From a virus, in the IMG/VR virus record IMGVR_UViG_3300009149_000155, positions 1 to 32,934 of that record: 32,934 nucleotides of DNA; one strand, 5' to 3'. The translations under genes were made by a program, and so were the position numbers. This document shows, one piece after another, positions 17,195-24,862 of the stretch; position 1 is the stretch's first letter; every line of letters starts with the position of its first letter. A model generated the notes under the pieces. The model was not told the origin of the DNA and did no database searches. It worked only from the letters and a program-made list of their open reading frames with translations.

Positions 17195-19539
17195 TATCTG
17201 CCATACCCTTTCCCAAGAGATGGTCTAAAGCTAGATGATGATTTCTCTTTTGATGTTTTTATTTTCATGGTCTGATTAAGCTGCCCCATAACATCTATAA
17301 GCTTCTTTGTTGATTCATCATTTTTCTTTAATTGTTCCCTATCAAGGCTACTAGGTTCTTCCGAAGGTTTATTAGCACTAGTTATCTCTCTTACATTATC
17401 ACCAGACATGCTAGACATAACTTTTCCAAGAGTATTGCCAAGATCATCATACTTTGCTTTTTCCCCTAATTGTTCTGAGACTATTCTTGTTGAGGCAGTT
17501 ACTTGTTCTTCAGGTGACCATCTTCCACCAGCATTCCTTCTCTCTTCATTTAGACCTCCCAACATACTAGCATACCCACCAGCAGTCATATTCCCACCGG
17601 ACTCCTTAACCTGCTTCATCATCCTAGTTGTTTCTTCACTACCTTCTGGTCCAAAATCTTTTTGAGCTTTTAAAAGATCTAAGTTTCCAGTATCAATATT
17701 TCCACCATACCCAAGCTTATTAAAAAATCTGCTAGTGGTATCATTTAACCAATTATCTGTACCCCAATTGATAGCTAATCGTATCGCTTCTCCAACAGCA
17801 ACACCCAAAACCGCTGCTCCTGCTAGTGCAGCCGTAGAAGTCAAAGCAGCCGCTACCATCGAACCTGTTAATAGCCCTCCAGCAGCACTTCCAATAGCAC
17901 TTCCAGCAATACCTGCTCCTACTCTAGTGATCGCTATTTTAGCTAGACCACCAACACCTAATACTAAAAACAATTTTTCAACATCGGAACTAAACATTCC
18001 TGTAGCCTTAGCAAATTCATCAACTGCACCTGTCATTTTAACAACAGCACTAGTCATTCCATCAGCTACCTTATTTTTCATACTGTCAATTCTCGAACCA
18101 AATTCAAGAACAGCACCTTCGAACGATTTCATATTTTTAGCAGCACGTTGTTCTGGAGTTTGTTGAGCATCTTTTAATTCTTGGATCTCTTCTTTTGATA
18201 ATTTGATCCCTTTGATTTTTCCTGTCTTGGTATATTGTGTCCATAGCTTAGTAAATATTGGAACCGCAGCCGCATCTGACATTCCTGTCCCTTGCTTGAA
18301 TGCTAAATATTTATCTTGTTGTCCACCACCCAAATTAACAACGTCACGCATGACAGTCGTTAACATACTATTTACCATCTCTGATCCACTGACCTTGAAT
18401 ATATCCGCAACTTTATTCAAACCAGCATTGTCCAAAGCATCTATATCTTTTTGCTTCATGGTCCCAAATAAACCCATGTTCCTTCTGACTTCTATACCGG
18501 CTGGAGAAAGACTTCCACCGGATGCCAAATCTAAAGAACGATAAGCTAAAAATTGTTGATATGGATCTGTGCTTTTAAAAGTGTTTTCAATACTCTTAAG
18601 AGCATCAAAAATTCTATCTGGTCTGCTATCACCTAAAACTTTTCCAAAAGCCATTCCCATTCCTGTAAGAGACTTTTGATCAATATCAATTCCCTTTGAC
18701 ATTTCTTCCATATAACCTGTCATGGAAGCTAAATATTCACCCACCGCAGAACCACTCATACCAGCCGCAACCGCACTACCAATCGCATCTGCAACAAATT
18801 TCCCTTCGTCTGCTACACCACCACGCCTTGCTGCGCCAAAAGCTTCTCCATATTGTTCTCCAGAAACACCATATGCCCTCTGAAAAACTTCACTCTCTCG
18901 AGTTCTAGCCTCTAACTCTTGCCCAGTCATATCTCGACCGGCAGAACGAGCTATCCCTGTTGCCCGTTCTCTACGCTGTTGACGAGTAAACCCAAGGCTA
19001 ATGTCATCTCCTATCATTGCACCGCCAGTGAGTTCTCTAAGACCCATACCGGGACCAGCTTGTTGGATAGACCGTTGGATGGATTGCTGAACGCCAAATC
19101 CTAACCCCAGCATACCCAAGGCTCGCATCCCACTTCCACCCATGCGTTTCAGAATTCCACCACCAGCAGCACCACCAGCACCACCTAATCCACCACCTAA
19201 TCCACCACCTGACATTAATTTTTGTTGTCGATTGATTTCTTTTATCTGGTCAGAATATTTATCTGCTGTGCTTAATAGTTGTTGAGCTTTTTTGTTGTCC
19301 CAAGCATCCTTGCCAGTTTGGGACATTTTGATAAGTTCATTGTTAACTTGATCAAAACCACTTTTGGCTATTTTTAGTTGACTGCCTAAGTCATCCACTA
19401 ATGCTTTTTTGAATTCTCTGCGAATGGTTGGATCTAACTTTACTTTTCCAAATTCTGCTATTGACTGTTTCGCTAGTTCAGTCTTCTCCTGAAGAGGTTT
19501 TATATCTAAGCCAAGTGATAACTTTGCTTGTTTAGGCAT
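17194..19539 (-). CDS. Tail tape measure protein
   Basis: I chose the ATG at 19539 (781 residues, beginning MPKQAKLSLG) because GAGGA lies 8 nt upstream; an in-frame ATG at 19563 has no good site. The N-terminal ~130 residues are helical and charged. A Gly-rich hinge follows ('GGGLGGGLGGAGGAAGGG'), then a long Ala/Gly/Met-rich helical region. A hydrophobic stretch at roughly 530-610 ('LFLVLGVGGLAKIAI', 'GSAAGGLLTGSMVAAAL') could insert into a membrane, as seen in many tape measures. The C-terminus is low-complexity and polar. The protein sets tail length and is ejected with DNA. At about 1.5 angstrom per residue, 781 residues would suggest a tail near 115 nm; this is an estimate only. The gene follows the chaperone and precedes the hub, the expected order. 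Confidence 0.9.
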   Translation of the reverse strand: MPKQAKLSLGLDIKPLQEKTELAKQSIAEFGKVKLDPTIRREFKKALVDDLGSQLKIAKSGFDQVNNELIKMSQTGKDAWDNKKAQQLLSTADKYSDQIKEINRQQKLMSGGGLGGGLGGAGGAAGGGILKRMGGSGMRALGMLGLGFGVQQSIQRSIQQAGPGMGLRELTGGAMIGDDISLGFTRQQRRERATGIARSAGRDMTGQELEARTRESEVFQRAYGVSGEQYGEAFGAARRGGVADEGKFVADAIGSAVAAGMSGSAVGEYLASMTGYMEEMSKGIDIDQKSLTGMGMAFGKVLGDSRPDRIFDALKSIENTFKSTDPYQQFLAYRSLDLASGGSLSPAGIEVRRNMGLFGTMKQKDIDALDNAGLNKVADIFKVSGSEMVNSMLTTVMRDVVNLGGGQQDKYLAFKQGTGMSDAAAVPIFTKLWTQYTKTGKIKGIKLSKEEIQELKDAQQTPEQRAAKNMKSFEGAVLEFGSRIDSMKNKVADGMTSAVVKMTGAVDEFAKATGMFSSDVEKLFLVLGVGGLAKIAITRVGAGIAGSAIGSAAGGLLTGSMVAAALTSTAALAGAAVLGVAVGEAIRLAINWGTDNWLNDTTSRFFNKLGYGGNIDTGNLDLLKAQKDFGPEGSEETTRMMKQVKESGGNMTAGGYASMLGGLNEERRNAGGRWSPEEQVTASTRIVSEQLGEKAKYDDLGNTLGKVMSSMSGDNVREITSANKPSEEPSSLDREQLKKNDESTKKLIDVMGQLNQTMKIKTSKEKSSSSFRPSLGKGYGR

Positions 19540-19642
19540 CGAAATAATCCTCAAATTCTTCATCAGTTACGGTTGGACTGACTTTTGTAATCTTAGATCT
19601 CGGAAGACTTCTCCCAAGACTATTGATTATAACATCTACTTC
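19532..19642 (-). CDS. Probable C-terminal end of the long tail assembly chaperone, in a third frame
   Basis: After the preceding frame stops at 19636, the -1 frame reads 36 sense codons to a TAA at 19532. The translation looks like real protein ('EVDVIINSLGRSLPRSK', then an acidic-aromatic ending 'TVTDEEFEDYFDA'). It has no possible ATG, GTG or TTG start, and in this frame a stop lies only five codons upstream of the GAT GGG junction. Its end overlaps the tape measure start by 8 nt, a typical coupled-gene junction. This suggests it is the true C-terminus of the chaperone extension, reached by a -1 shift at GGG (19642-19644) or through one missing G. The alternative is that it is non-coding spacer that happens to look protein-like. 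Confidence 0.5.
   Translation of the reverse strand, partial: EVDVIINSLGRSLPRSKITKVSPTVTDEEFEDYFDA
19548..19552 (-). promoter_or_regulatory. Ribosome binding site deciding the tape measure start
   Basis: GAGGA lies 8 nt before the ATG at 19539. It favours the MPKQAKL start over the ATG 24 nt upstream. The site lies inside the last codons of the chaperone-tail frame ending at 19532, so the two genes overlap and are probably translationally coupled. Confidence 0.75.
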
Positions 19643-20034
19643 CCATCTGTAAGATCCTTATCATTTTCGTTTTGATACTTAGAAATATCAACCTTAACTT
19701 TGCCTAAACGCTTTTTTATAACCTTTTCCATCTCAGGATCTAAAGAACCGTCCCAATCATCCTCTTGCTTTTGGTTAACTGATCCAAGAAACTCTTCTAT
19801 CTTCTCAGGATATCTAATGTAATATTCTTCCAACTGTTCAATAAAAAGTTCTTCAATCGTATACTCATCCAACTGTTTTGGTGGTTGCTTATAATGATTA
19901 CACCACCATCTAATCAATCTTTTTTCAGTATCCTTAGTGTTTGAAATAGCAATACGATGAAGATTATCATTGTCAAGTAATTGATTTTTCAATATCTCTG
20001 ACAAGTTTTTTAGTCTTATCTTCATCGGATACAT
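19636..20034 (-). CDS. Tail assembly chaperone, downstream (T-like) portion
   Basis: The frame is open from 20106 to a TAG at 19636. It overlaps the upstream chaperone frame by 134 nt and is +1 (equivalently -2) relative to it. Independent starts exist: the ATG at 20034 has GGAG 9 nt upstream, while the upstream GTG at 20106 looks poor. The translation contains 'DTEKRLIRWWCNHYKQPPKQ' followed by acidic helices ('IEELFIEQLEEYYIRYPEK'). A short helical, acidic, Trp/Tyr-containing protein before a tape measure fits the T half of a G/GT chaperone pair, which coats the tape measure during tail assembly and is absent from the virion. Expression as a frameshift fusion with the upstream frame is likely but not proven. 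The coding end may really extend to 19532. Confidence 0.7.
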   Translation of the reverse strand: MYPMKIRLKNLSEILKNQLLDNDNLHRIAISNTKDTEKRLIRWWCNHYKQPPKQLDEYTIEELFIEQLEEYYIRYPEKIEEFLGSVNQKQEDDWDGSLDPEMEKVIKKRLGKVKVDISKYQNENDKDLTDGK

Positions 20035-20401
20035 CTGATTCATCTCCACCATGTATTTTCTTTTTCCATTCAACTTCAAAATCCATAACTTTATTATAGA
20101 TTTCACTCACTACATTTCCATCATACATCTCTAACCCAAATGTGGTTTCAGCCCACCAATCAGGATATTCTTTTAAAGTATGTCTTAAATAAGCTATGGC
20201 ATGATTGAATTCAGCAACCTCAAGGTCATCAGGATCTTTGTCTCCATTTAATCGACCACGTAATGCTGATAACCGACTACGATCACCTAATGTCGGTCTG
20301 ACATATTTGAACTTACCAGCCCAATTCATGCCAGTTTCTTTGCCTTGCCCTTGGAAATTGAAGGAGTATTCCATGCTTGGGAGAGAAAAACTTTTTTCCA
20401 T
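19973..20401 (-). CDS. Tail assembly chaperone, upstream (G-like) portion
   Basis: This 142-residue protein follows GAGG 7 nt upstream of the ATG at 20401. It begins 'MEKSFSLPSMEYSFNFQGQ' and contains a 'FKYVRPTLGDRSRLSALRGR' segment and an 'EVAEFNHAIAYLRHTL' helix, a pattern I associate with small chaperones located between tube and tape measure. It ends with an acidic, lysine-rich tail in the region overlapping the next frame. Position (tube, then this, then an overlapping second frame, then tape measure) is the strongest evidence. Family membership is inferred, since such chaperones diverge rapidly. A terminator precedes it, so its expression should be much lower than that of the tube. Confidence 0.75.
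   Translation of the reverse strand: MEKSFSLPSMEYSFNFQGQGKETGMNWAGKFKYVRPTLGDRSRLSALRGRLNGDKDPDDLEVAEFNHAIAYLRHTLKEYPDWWAETTFGLEMYDGNVVSEIYNKVMDFEVEWKKKIHGGDESDVSDEDKTKKLVRDIEKSIT
20006..20011 (-). other. Candidate frameshift site in the chaperone overlap (run of six A)
   Basis: On the coding strand the upstream frame reads ACT AAA AAA CTT. A -2 slip of lysine tRNA on the A run would keep full pairing and continue as AAC TTG in the downstream frame. The heptamer A AAA AAC is present but not phased for a -1 shift from the upstream frame. A +1 shift at the terminal ACT TGA C (19973-19978), a weak-context stop, is an alternative. One surplus A in the sequence would also explain the offset. Confidence 0.4.
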
Positions 20402-20413
20402 TTTAGAACCTCA

Positions 20414-20450
20414 TAAAAAAAATTAATGAAAGGGTGATTCCCACACCCCT
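20414..20450 (-). terminator. Intrinsic terminator after the tail tube gene
   Basis: On the minus strand a 7-bp stem (20444-20450 paired with 20430-20436, one G-T pair) with a 7-nt loop is followed, after a short A/T spacer, by eight T at 20415-20422. It lies in the 82-nt gap between the tube stop and the chaperone start. A leaky terminator here would reduce chaperone and downstream transcription relative to the tube. Confidence 0.7.
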
Positions 20451-20483
20451 CTTGGTAATACCCCAAGTGGTGTCATTCCTTTT

Positions 20484-20924
20484 TTATCCGTCAGCTTCGT
20501 CAAAAGCAGTTCTACCGACGAATGACCATGTTTCGGTCATAACCCCTCTTGCGTCAACGGCTGACTGTCTTGCTTGAAGTTTAACACCAGTCATAAGCAA
20601 AAGGATCGCTTTCGTATCCCTATCCACTACTGATGCTGTCAGTTCTCCTTGAGTCAAAATCTGAGAAAGTGAAGACATATATCCCAAACCTTTAACAGAT
20701 TGATTTGGAACTCTAAAATTTTGACACTGTAAATCTACGGTATACCCAGTCTCAGCATGTTCTGCTACTTCCAACTGGTCAAGTACGTTTATAGGTTCGT
20801 ATGTAATATTTTCGTTCCAAGAAACGTTAGAAGCATAAGCTACCTTGTTACCATCCAACAAGAATATTGCCTTAGCACCAGCCATCACAACGCTTTTGCT
20901 GTCATTACCTGCTTGTACTGCCAT
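20484..20924 (-). CDS. Tail tube protein
   Basis: This 146-residue protein has an AAGGGAG ribosome binding site 8 nt before its ATG. The sequence alternates strands through most of its length ('AKAIFLLDGNKVAYASNVSW', then 'INVLDQLEVAEHAETGYTV', 'ELTASVVDRDTKAILLLMTG', 'GVMTETWSFVGRTAFDE'), matching the small single-domain beta-barrel tubes of myoviruses, which are about 140-170 residues. It directly follows the sheath gene, as in most contractile-tail phages, and is followed by a terminator. It should form the stacked hexameric rings through which DNA passes. Confidence 0.88.
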   Translation of the reverse strand: MAVQAGNDSKSVVMAGAKAIFLLDGNKVAYASNVSWNENITYEPINVLDQLEVAEHAETGYTVDLQCQNFRVPNQSVKGLGYMSSLSQILTQGELTASVVDRDTKAILLLMTGVKLQARQSAVDARGVMTETWSFVGRTAFDEADG

Positions 20925-20936
20925 GATTTATCTCCC

Positions 20937-23090
20937 TTATGCGCTTTGCTGAATGTCAGCTAAGTAAATTGTTGGTAATGCAAAATCAAGTCCTTGAACT
21001 GGAGTGACAATAACATCAATGCTGGCTGTATTACCTTCAACTACTACCTTAAGGTTTTTATAACCAAGCCCATCATTAAGATCATCTCCAACAATAATAT
21101 CTGCTTTCAAGTGTACTTCAAATCTTGCTTTACAAAGATTTGCAATACTCTCGGCTGTACCAGTCTTAGCTTTAGTTCCTGTAAAGAGAGCTTCAAGATT
21201 ATAACGCAAATCATAAGCAACAAACCCGCCAGCTTCTACAACTGATACTCTGTTCCAAACAAAACTAGGATCAACACCATATGTTGTGTTACCAACAACA
21301 TCTCGATATCCACCTGTGTCTAATGGTTCTGAAAGTTGGCAGTTTGCTTCGATCAATTCATCATAATCAAGTTTAGGTTCCCAGCTACCATCTCGAACTC
21401 GATATCCACTGACATTTTCGAGTTTGAATGTATTTGGTTCTCCAACTTCTGACCCAGCTTGCAAACCAGCTTTTATACAAGCTTGTGCCCATGGATCAAG
21501 ATAAGCCGTCTGCTTTTGAGAGTAACTGTATACCAAAGGATCTTGACCACAAATTGAAACATACGCTGAAGACATTGCTGCTGCCATTGCTTTAAATTCA
21601 GTTTTTGATCCAAGAACAGAAACATAAGCATTTCTTTCAGATTTACCGCTTGTGCCCCACATCTTAATAACATGGCTTTTAGCTAACGCATTCACTGAAG
21701 AAATCGTGACCGCACCAGCATCTTCTGAAATTAATGGGACAACAATATTTATTCTTACTGTTTCAAACGCTTCAAACCCATTTGCATAATCAGAGTTTGC
21801 AGATACACCATTTGTTCCACCAGTAAAGAAAGCTGGAGTTGTAAATGTTGCAAGGGCACCATCAACATTTGTAATCCTTGCAGCACTAGCAATATCACTA
21901 GTGGCTGTTAAGAAATCAACAAAATCTTGAACATCTCGTTTAAGATCCAAAGCTACTGTTTCAATATTGATCGCATTGTAATAATCAAGTTCGATAGAAT
22001 CAAGATCACCATTGGGTCCAGTCAAAGTACATGTATAAGATGCATGTGCATTGATTACATCGACCAACTCTTGAAGAGTCATTTTTGAAACTAGCTCACC
22101 GTTCTCGGTCTTGCCGATAATGAAATCAAGATCGTCTGCTGGAGTAGCTGCACAGCTAGTCGTAAGTTTTCGATCTCCAGCCGCATCTGCAATCGTCAAA
22201 GTTGAAGTTACTGCTGCACCTGTATAAAGGATTTGGATTTGAGATACACCACCAAGCTCTTGTTCTGCGTCTTCAATCAAGCTACCTTTTTTCAAGGTAA
22301 TATAACGAGAACCTTTTCGGCCTCTATCTGTACCAGCGATACCAAGGATAGTATCAAGTGTTGAAGTAGCACTAACCGAAATATAACCAAAATCCAATTT
22401 AGCAGTTGTAAGAACTGAGGTTAAAATTTCAATATCAACTTTCAAACCGTTTGCGGAAGCTGTGACTGGTCTGGAAGGGGACCATCTTGCATCTGTATTC
22501 AATTCAGTTTCAATAGCAGAAGTTGTTTCAGCTGCACCTGTCAGAAGAGAAGTAAAAGTATAAACTGTTCCATTGATAGTTACGATCAATGTGTCGCTAC
22601 CACCAGACAAATCAAATGGTCCATCGATTGTTCCATTGATGATCGCATTCAAATCTGTGATCGAACCAACCGATACGTTATCAACGTTGGCATTGTTCTC
22701 ATCTGCACCATAATTTACAGTTTCAAGATCGACTAGACTAAGAGGAGTCGCCTCGTTATTAGCTAGTCCTAATACAGCCTTTGTTGAATTATTTGTTTTC
22801 CAAATGATCACTGTACTTGCACCGTTTGCAATTCGAGCATCATTTGAAGGTTCAACTAAAAGTCCTAATGCATCTGCTATAGGTCCAGACTTGTATCTCG
22901 CCTTTGCAGATTGAATTTGAGTCCCTTGTAACACATCCAAAACACCCGGCTCACCACCCACTGATTCACCTACTATGCCAACAATACCCGTTGGCTGTAA
23001 TGGGAATCCTGTGAGATTTTGTACTTTTAAAGCACTGTAGGAACCCGGCTTTCGAATGGTCTTTCCATTAAATACACGTCTAATTGCCAT
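20937..23090 (-). CDS. Tail sheath protein with internal module insertions
   Basis: This 717-residue protein has a GGGAG ribosome binding site. The start 'VFNGKTIRKPGSYSALKV' followed by 'TGIVGIVGESVGGEPG' is a typical sheath N-terminus. The C-terminal third has the sheath core order: a 'VWNRVSVVEAGGFVAYDLRY' strand region, then 'GTAESIANLCKARFEVHLKA' and the final strands 'GYKNLKVVVEG...IDVIVTPVQGLDFALPTIYL'. Residues about 450-560 carry the alpha/beta core ('NAYVSVLGSKTEFKAMAAAM', 'AQACIKAGLQAGSEVGEPNT'). Between about 135 and 420 lie additional beta-rich segments. Two of these, about 158-252 and about 294-380, resemble the module repeated in baseplate J. Simple sheaths are often shorter (about 390-500 residues), so the surface is likely decorated by these insertions. 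Confidence 0.92.
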   Translation of the reverse strand: MAIRRVFNGKTIRKPGSYSALKVQNLTGFPLQPTGIVGIVGESVGGEPGVLDVLQGTQIQSAKARYKSGPIADALGLLVEPSNDARIANGASTVIIWKTNNSTKAVLGLANNEATPLSLVDLETVNYGADENNANVDNVSVGSITDLNAIINGTIDGPFDLSGGSDTLIVTINGTVYTFTSLLTGAAETTSAIETELNTDARWSPSRPVTASANGLKVDIEILTSVLTTAKLDFGYISVSATSTLDTILGIAGTDRGRKGSRYITLKKGSLIEDAEQELGGVSQIQILYTGAAVTSTLTIADAAGDRKLTTSCAATPADDLDFIIGKTENGELVSKMTLQELVDVINAHASYTCTLTGPNGDLDSIELDYYNAINIETVALDLKRDVQDFVDFLTATSDIASAARITNVDGALATFTTPAFFTGGTNGVSANSDYANGFEAFETVRINIVVPLISEDAGAVTISSVNALAKSHVIKMWGTSGKSERNAYVSVLGSKTEFKAMAAAMSSAYVSICGQDPLVYSYSQKQTAYLDPWAQACIKAGLQAGSEVGEPNTFKLENVSGYRVRDGSWEPKLDYDELIEANCQLSEPLDTGGYRDVVGNTTYGVDPSFVWNRVSVVEAGGFVAYDLRYNLEALFTGTKAKTGTAESIANLCKARFEVHLKADIIVGDDLNDGLGYKNLKVVVEGNTASIDVIVTPVQGLDFALPTIYLADIQQSA

Positions 23091-23102
23091 TTCTTATCTC
23101 CC

Positions 23103-23390
23103 TTAAAAGCCTTTAAAAATTTCATCCCATTCCTGAATTGTGGCGAACTTCACACCAACCGCTTTCGGATATGTAAGCATCCCACTCCACAAACACTTTC
23201 GAACACTTTTGATTTTAACGTAAACACCAAACGGAATTTTATTAGTAGCAGCCACTTCCGTCTTTTTAGATAATTCATTTATATAAGATCTTTTCTGATC
23301 CGTTGGCATCTTAGATGCCTCAATCTCCTCAATCTTCTTTTCGATAGAAAATGTTCTCTTCTCTTTACTAAATTTTTTCTTTTCTACCAT
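23103..23390 (-). CDS. Small basic virion-module protein of unknown function
   Basis: This 95-residue protein has an excellent AAGGAGG ribosome binding site. The first half is highly charged and helical ('KKFSKEKRTFSIEKKIEEIE'), followed by 'MPTDQKRSYINELSKKTE'. The second half ('IPFGVYVKIKSVRKCLWSGM') may be a small folded domain. It has no signal peptide or membrane helix. Its place between neck and sheath genes suggests a head-tail joining or tail assembly factor, but the family is not recognised. Confidence 0.7.
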   Translation of the reverse strand: MVEKKKFSKEKRTFSIEKKIEEIEASKMPTDQKRSYINELSKKTEVAATNKIPFGVYVKIKSVRKCLWSGMLTYPKAVGVKFATIQEWDEIFKGF

Positions 23391-23405
23391 TTTGACCTAC
23401 CCTCC

Positions 23406-24092
23406 TTATTCAAACTGTACGTCAAGATCAATTTTACCCACCATAGGCACTTTATCTTTCTGGAACAGAGCAAATGTCTGAACCGTTGCAGTTACAAATC
23501 TTGAAAACATATGAGAAGGAAGGTATTCATTCAGTCGTGAAAGATCTGTTGCACTGTATGTAATATTCTTCAAACCCTCACTGCCCAATTGATCCCTGTA
23601 TGCATTCAAAAGATAGATAACAAGCATATACAAATACTTTGTTAAGTCCGGTCCTCCTACAGCATGTATTCCTATCAAGATTTCATCTTGTATTGAAGTA
23701 TATCCTATTTCTTTTCGATCTGTAACATTTTCATCTCCATCTAATGTATCAACTTGCCCTTCAAAGTCATTTAATCCTGAATATTGAAGCAACTCTGATC
23801 CGCTTGAAAGATTTATTGAAATAGTTGGAGAAGTCTCGCTTTCGAGTGGGAATGACTGAATAATTTTAATCTCAGTATTATTGATATATGTTGCGATCTC
23901 ATCAATTTTAGATTGACCATAACGGGCACTGAGGATTGACTTGCAAAGGTTTCCAAAAACATAATCTTTTGCATCTGGAGTTGTTCTAAACCATTCAAAC
24001 CCTTGTTCAAGAATATATTCAAAAATAAAGTCTACCGGATACAATCCATAATATTGATCAGTAATAGCTTCTTCATTAGGGTAAACGTACAC
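23406..24092 (-). CDS. Neck / tail terminator-like protein
   Basis: This 228-residue protein starts at a GTG whose first G is shared with the upstream TAG stop; GGAGG lies 4 nt upstream. It contains helical ('DFIFEYILEQGFEWFRTTPD') and beta segments ('EIGYTSIQDEILIGIHAVGG', then 'PDLTKYLYMLVIYLLNAYRD') and a C-terminal strand pair with 'TVQTFALFQKDKVPM'. An alternating helix and strand layout just upstream of the sheath is typical of tail terminator or tail completion proteins, which cap the tail tube and join the neck. The name is inferred from order and size; no diagnostic motif is visible. Confidence 0.6.
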   Translation of the reverse strand: MYVYPNEEAITDQYYGLYPVDFIFEYILEQGFEWFRTTPDAKDYVFGNLCKSILSARYGQSKIDEIATYINNTEIKIIQSFPLESETSPTISINLSSGSELLQYSGLNDFEGQVDTLDGDENVTDRKEIGYTSIQDEILIGIHAVGGPDLTKYLYMLVIYLLNAYRDQLGSEGLKNITYSATDLSRLNEYLPSHMFSRFVTATVQTFALFQKDKVPMVGKIDLDVQFE

Positions 24093-24862
24093 TAGACCTC
24101 CAAAGTCGCATTAACAATTTTATCAAGTTCTTGATCTGCAAATCTTTCAACTTCTTTAAGAATATTATGTGCTTTAATTCCCGGATGTATCCACGCACTA
24201 GGCTTAGAATTCTCACTCATAACTCGCCAAGTCATCAACATGCCTTGACCTCTTTGCTTAGTTGTCCCTGTAGGTTTTTGAATCCTTGTTAAACCTTGCA
24301 AATATTTATGAACATCAGCACCTTTTGGAATCCGCTTGACAGGTCCACTTTTAACCTGACCACTCGCACTCCTTATCATCTTATCTAATCCATACTGGCT
24401 CACTGCTTTTTTTAAATGCGTTTGTAAATTTGCATCTTTCGCTTTTCCAGTATACCCAAGCCTTGCATCTGAAGATGTAGAATGTCTGAACGGTATGATC
24501 ACATATCTCTTTCCATCTTTACCAACTTTTGATTTCGAACCACCAAGCCAACCGGGTCTTACATTTTTCATATCAAAAGATGGCATCCCATGCTCAATAT
24601 TATTTGGCATAGTACCAACAAGTGTAATTTCATAAACAGGTTCCCCACCATCAGTCCTAGTGGTGAAACTTTCAGCTTGTCTTAGTCCATTGATATAAAT
24701 TTCTCTTGATGTCTTTAGACGGGTTTGAGCTAGCCTGATCCATTCAGACTGAGACGCTTTCGCTAAACCGGCTATGGCTCGACGGAACACATCAACCACA
24801 CCCATTTCAAGCGTGTTAATGTCAACACCAAGCCCTTCAAGTTTTGCGTTAACAGAAATCAA
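24092..24862 (-). CDS. Neck protein, HK97 gp10-like tail completion
   Basis: This 256-residue protein starts at a TTG overlapping the previous TGA (TTGA) with a purine-rich AAAGGAAGAG stretch upstream; the next in-frame Met is 20 residues later, so TTG is preferred. The N-terminus 'LGVDINTLEMGVVDVFRRAI' and the helix 'LAKASQSEWIRLAQTRLKT', followed by 'SREIYINGL', resemble HK97 gp10-type neck proteins. A central basic region ('GWLGGSKSKVGKDGKRYVII') and a C-terminal 'PSAWIHPGIKAHNILKEVER' segment are also typical of this group, where a W-x-H-P-G motif precedes the last helix. It probably bridges connector and tail terminator. The similarity is by eye. Confidence 0.68.
   Translation of the reverse strand: MISVNAKLEGLGVDINTLEMGVVDVFRRAIAGLAKASQSEWIRLAQTRLKTSREIYINGLRQAESFTTRTDGGEPVYEITLVGTMPNNIEHGMPSFDMKNVRPGWLGGSKSKVGKDGKRYVIIPFRHSTSSDARLGYTGKAKDANLQTHLKKAVSQYGLDKMIRSASGQVKSGPVKRIPKGADVHKYLQGLTRIQKPTGTTKQRGQGMLMTWRVMSENSKPSAWIHPGIKAHNILKEVERFADQELDKIVNATLEV

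Noticed and set aside
17735-18166. A 143-codon open frame on the plus strand, and other plus-strand frames such as 29163-29561
   Set aside because: They lie opposite strongly supported tape measure and scaffold genes, have low-complexity translations, lack ribosome binding sites, and follow the codon phase of the minus-strand gene.
19539-19563. Upstream ATG at 19563 for the tape measure
   Set aside because: No ribosome binding site; GAGGA is well placed only for the ATG at 19539.
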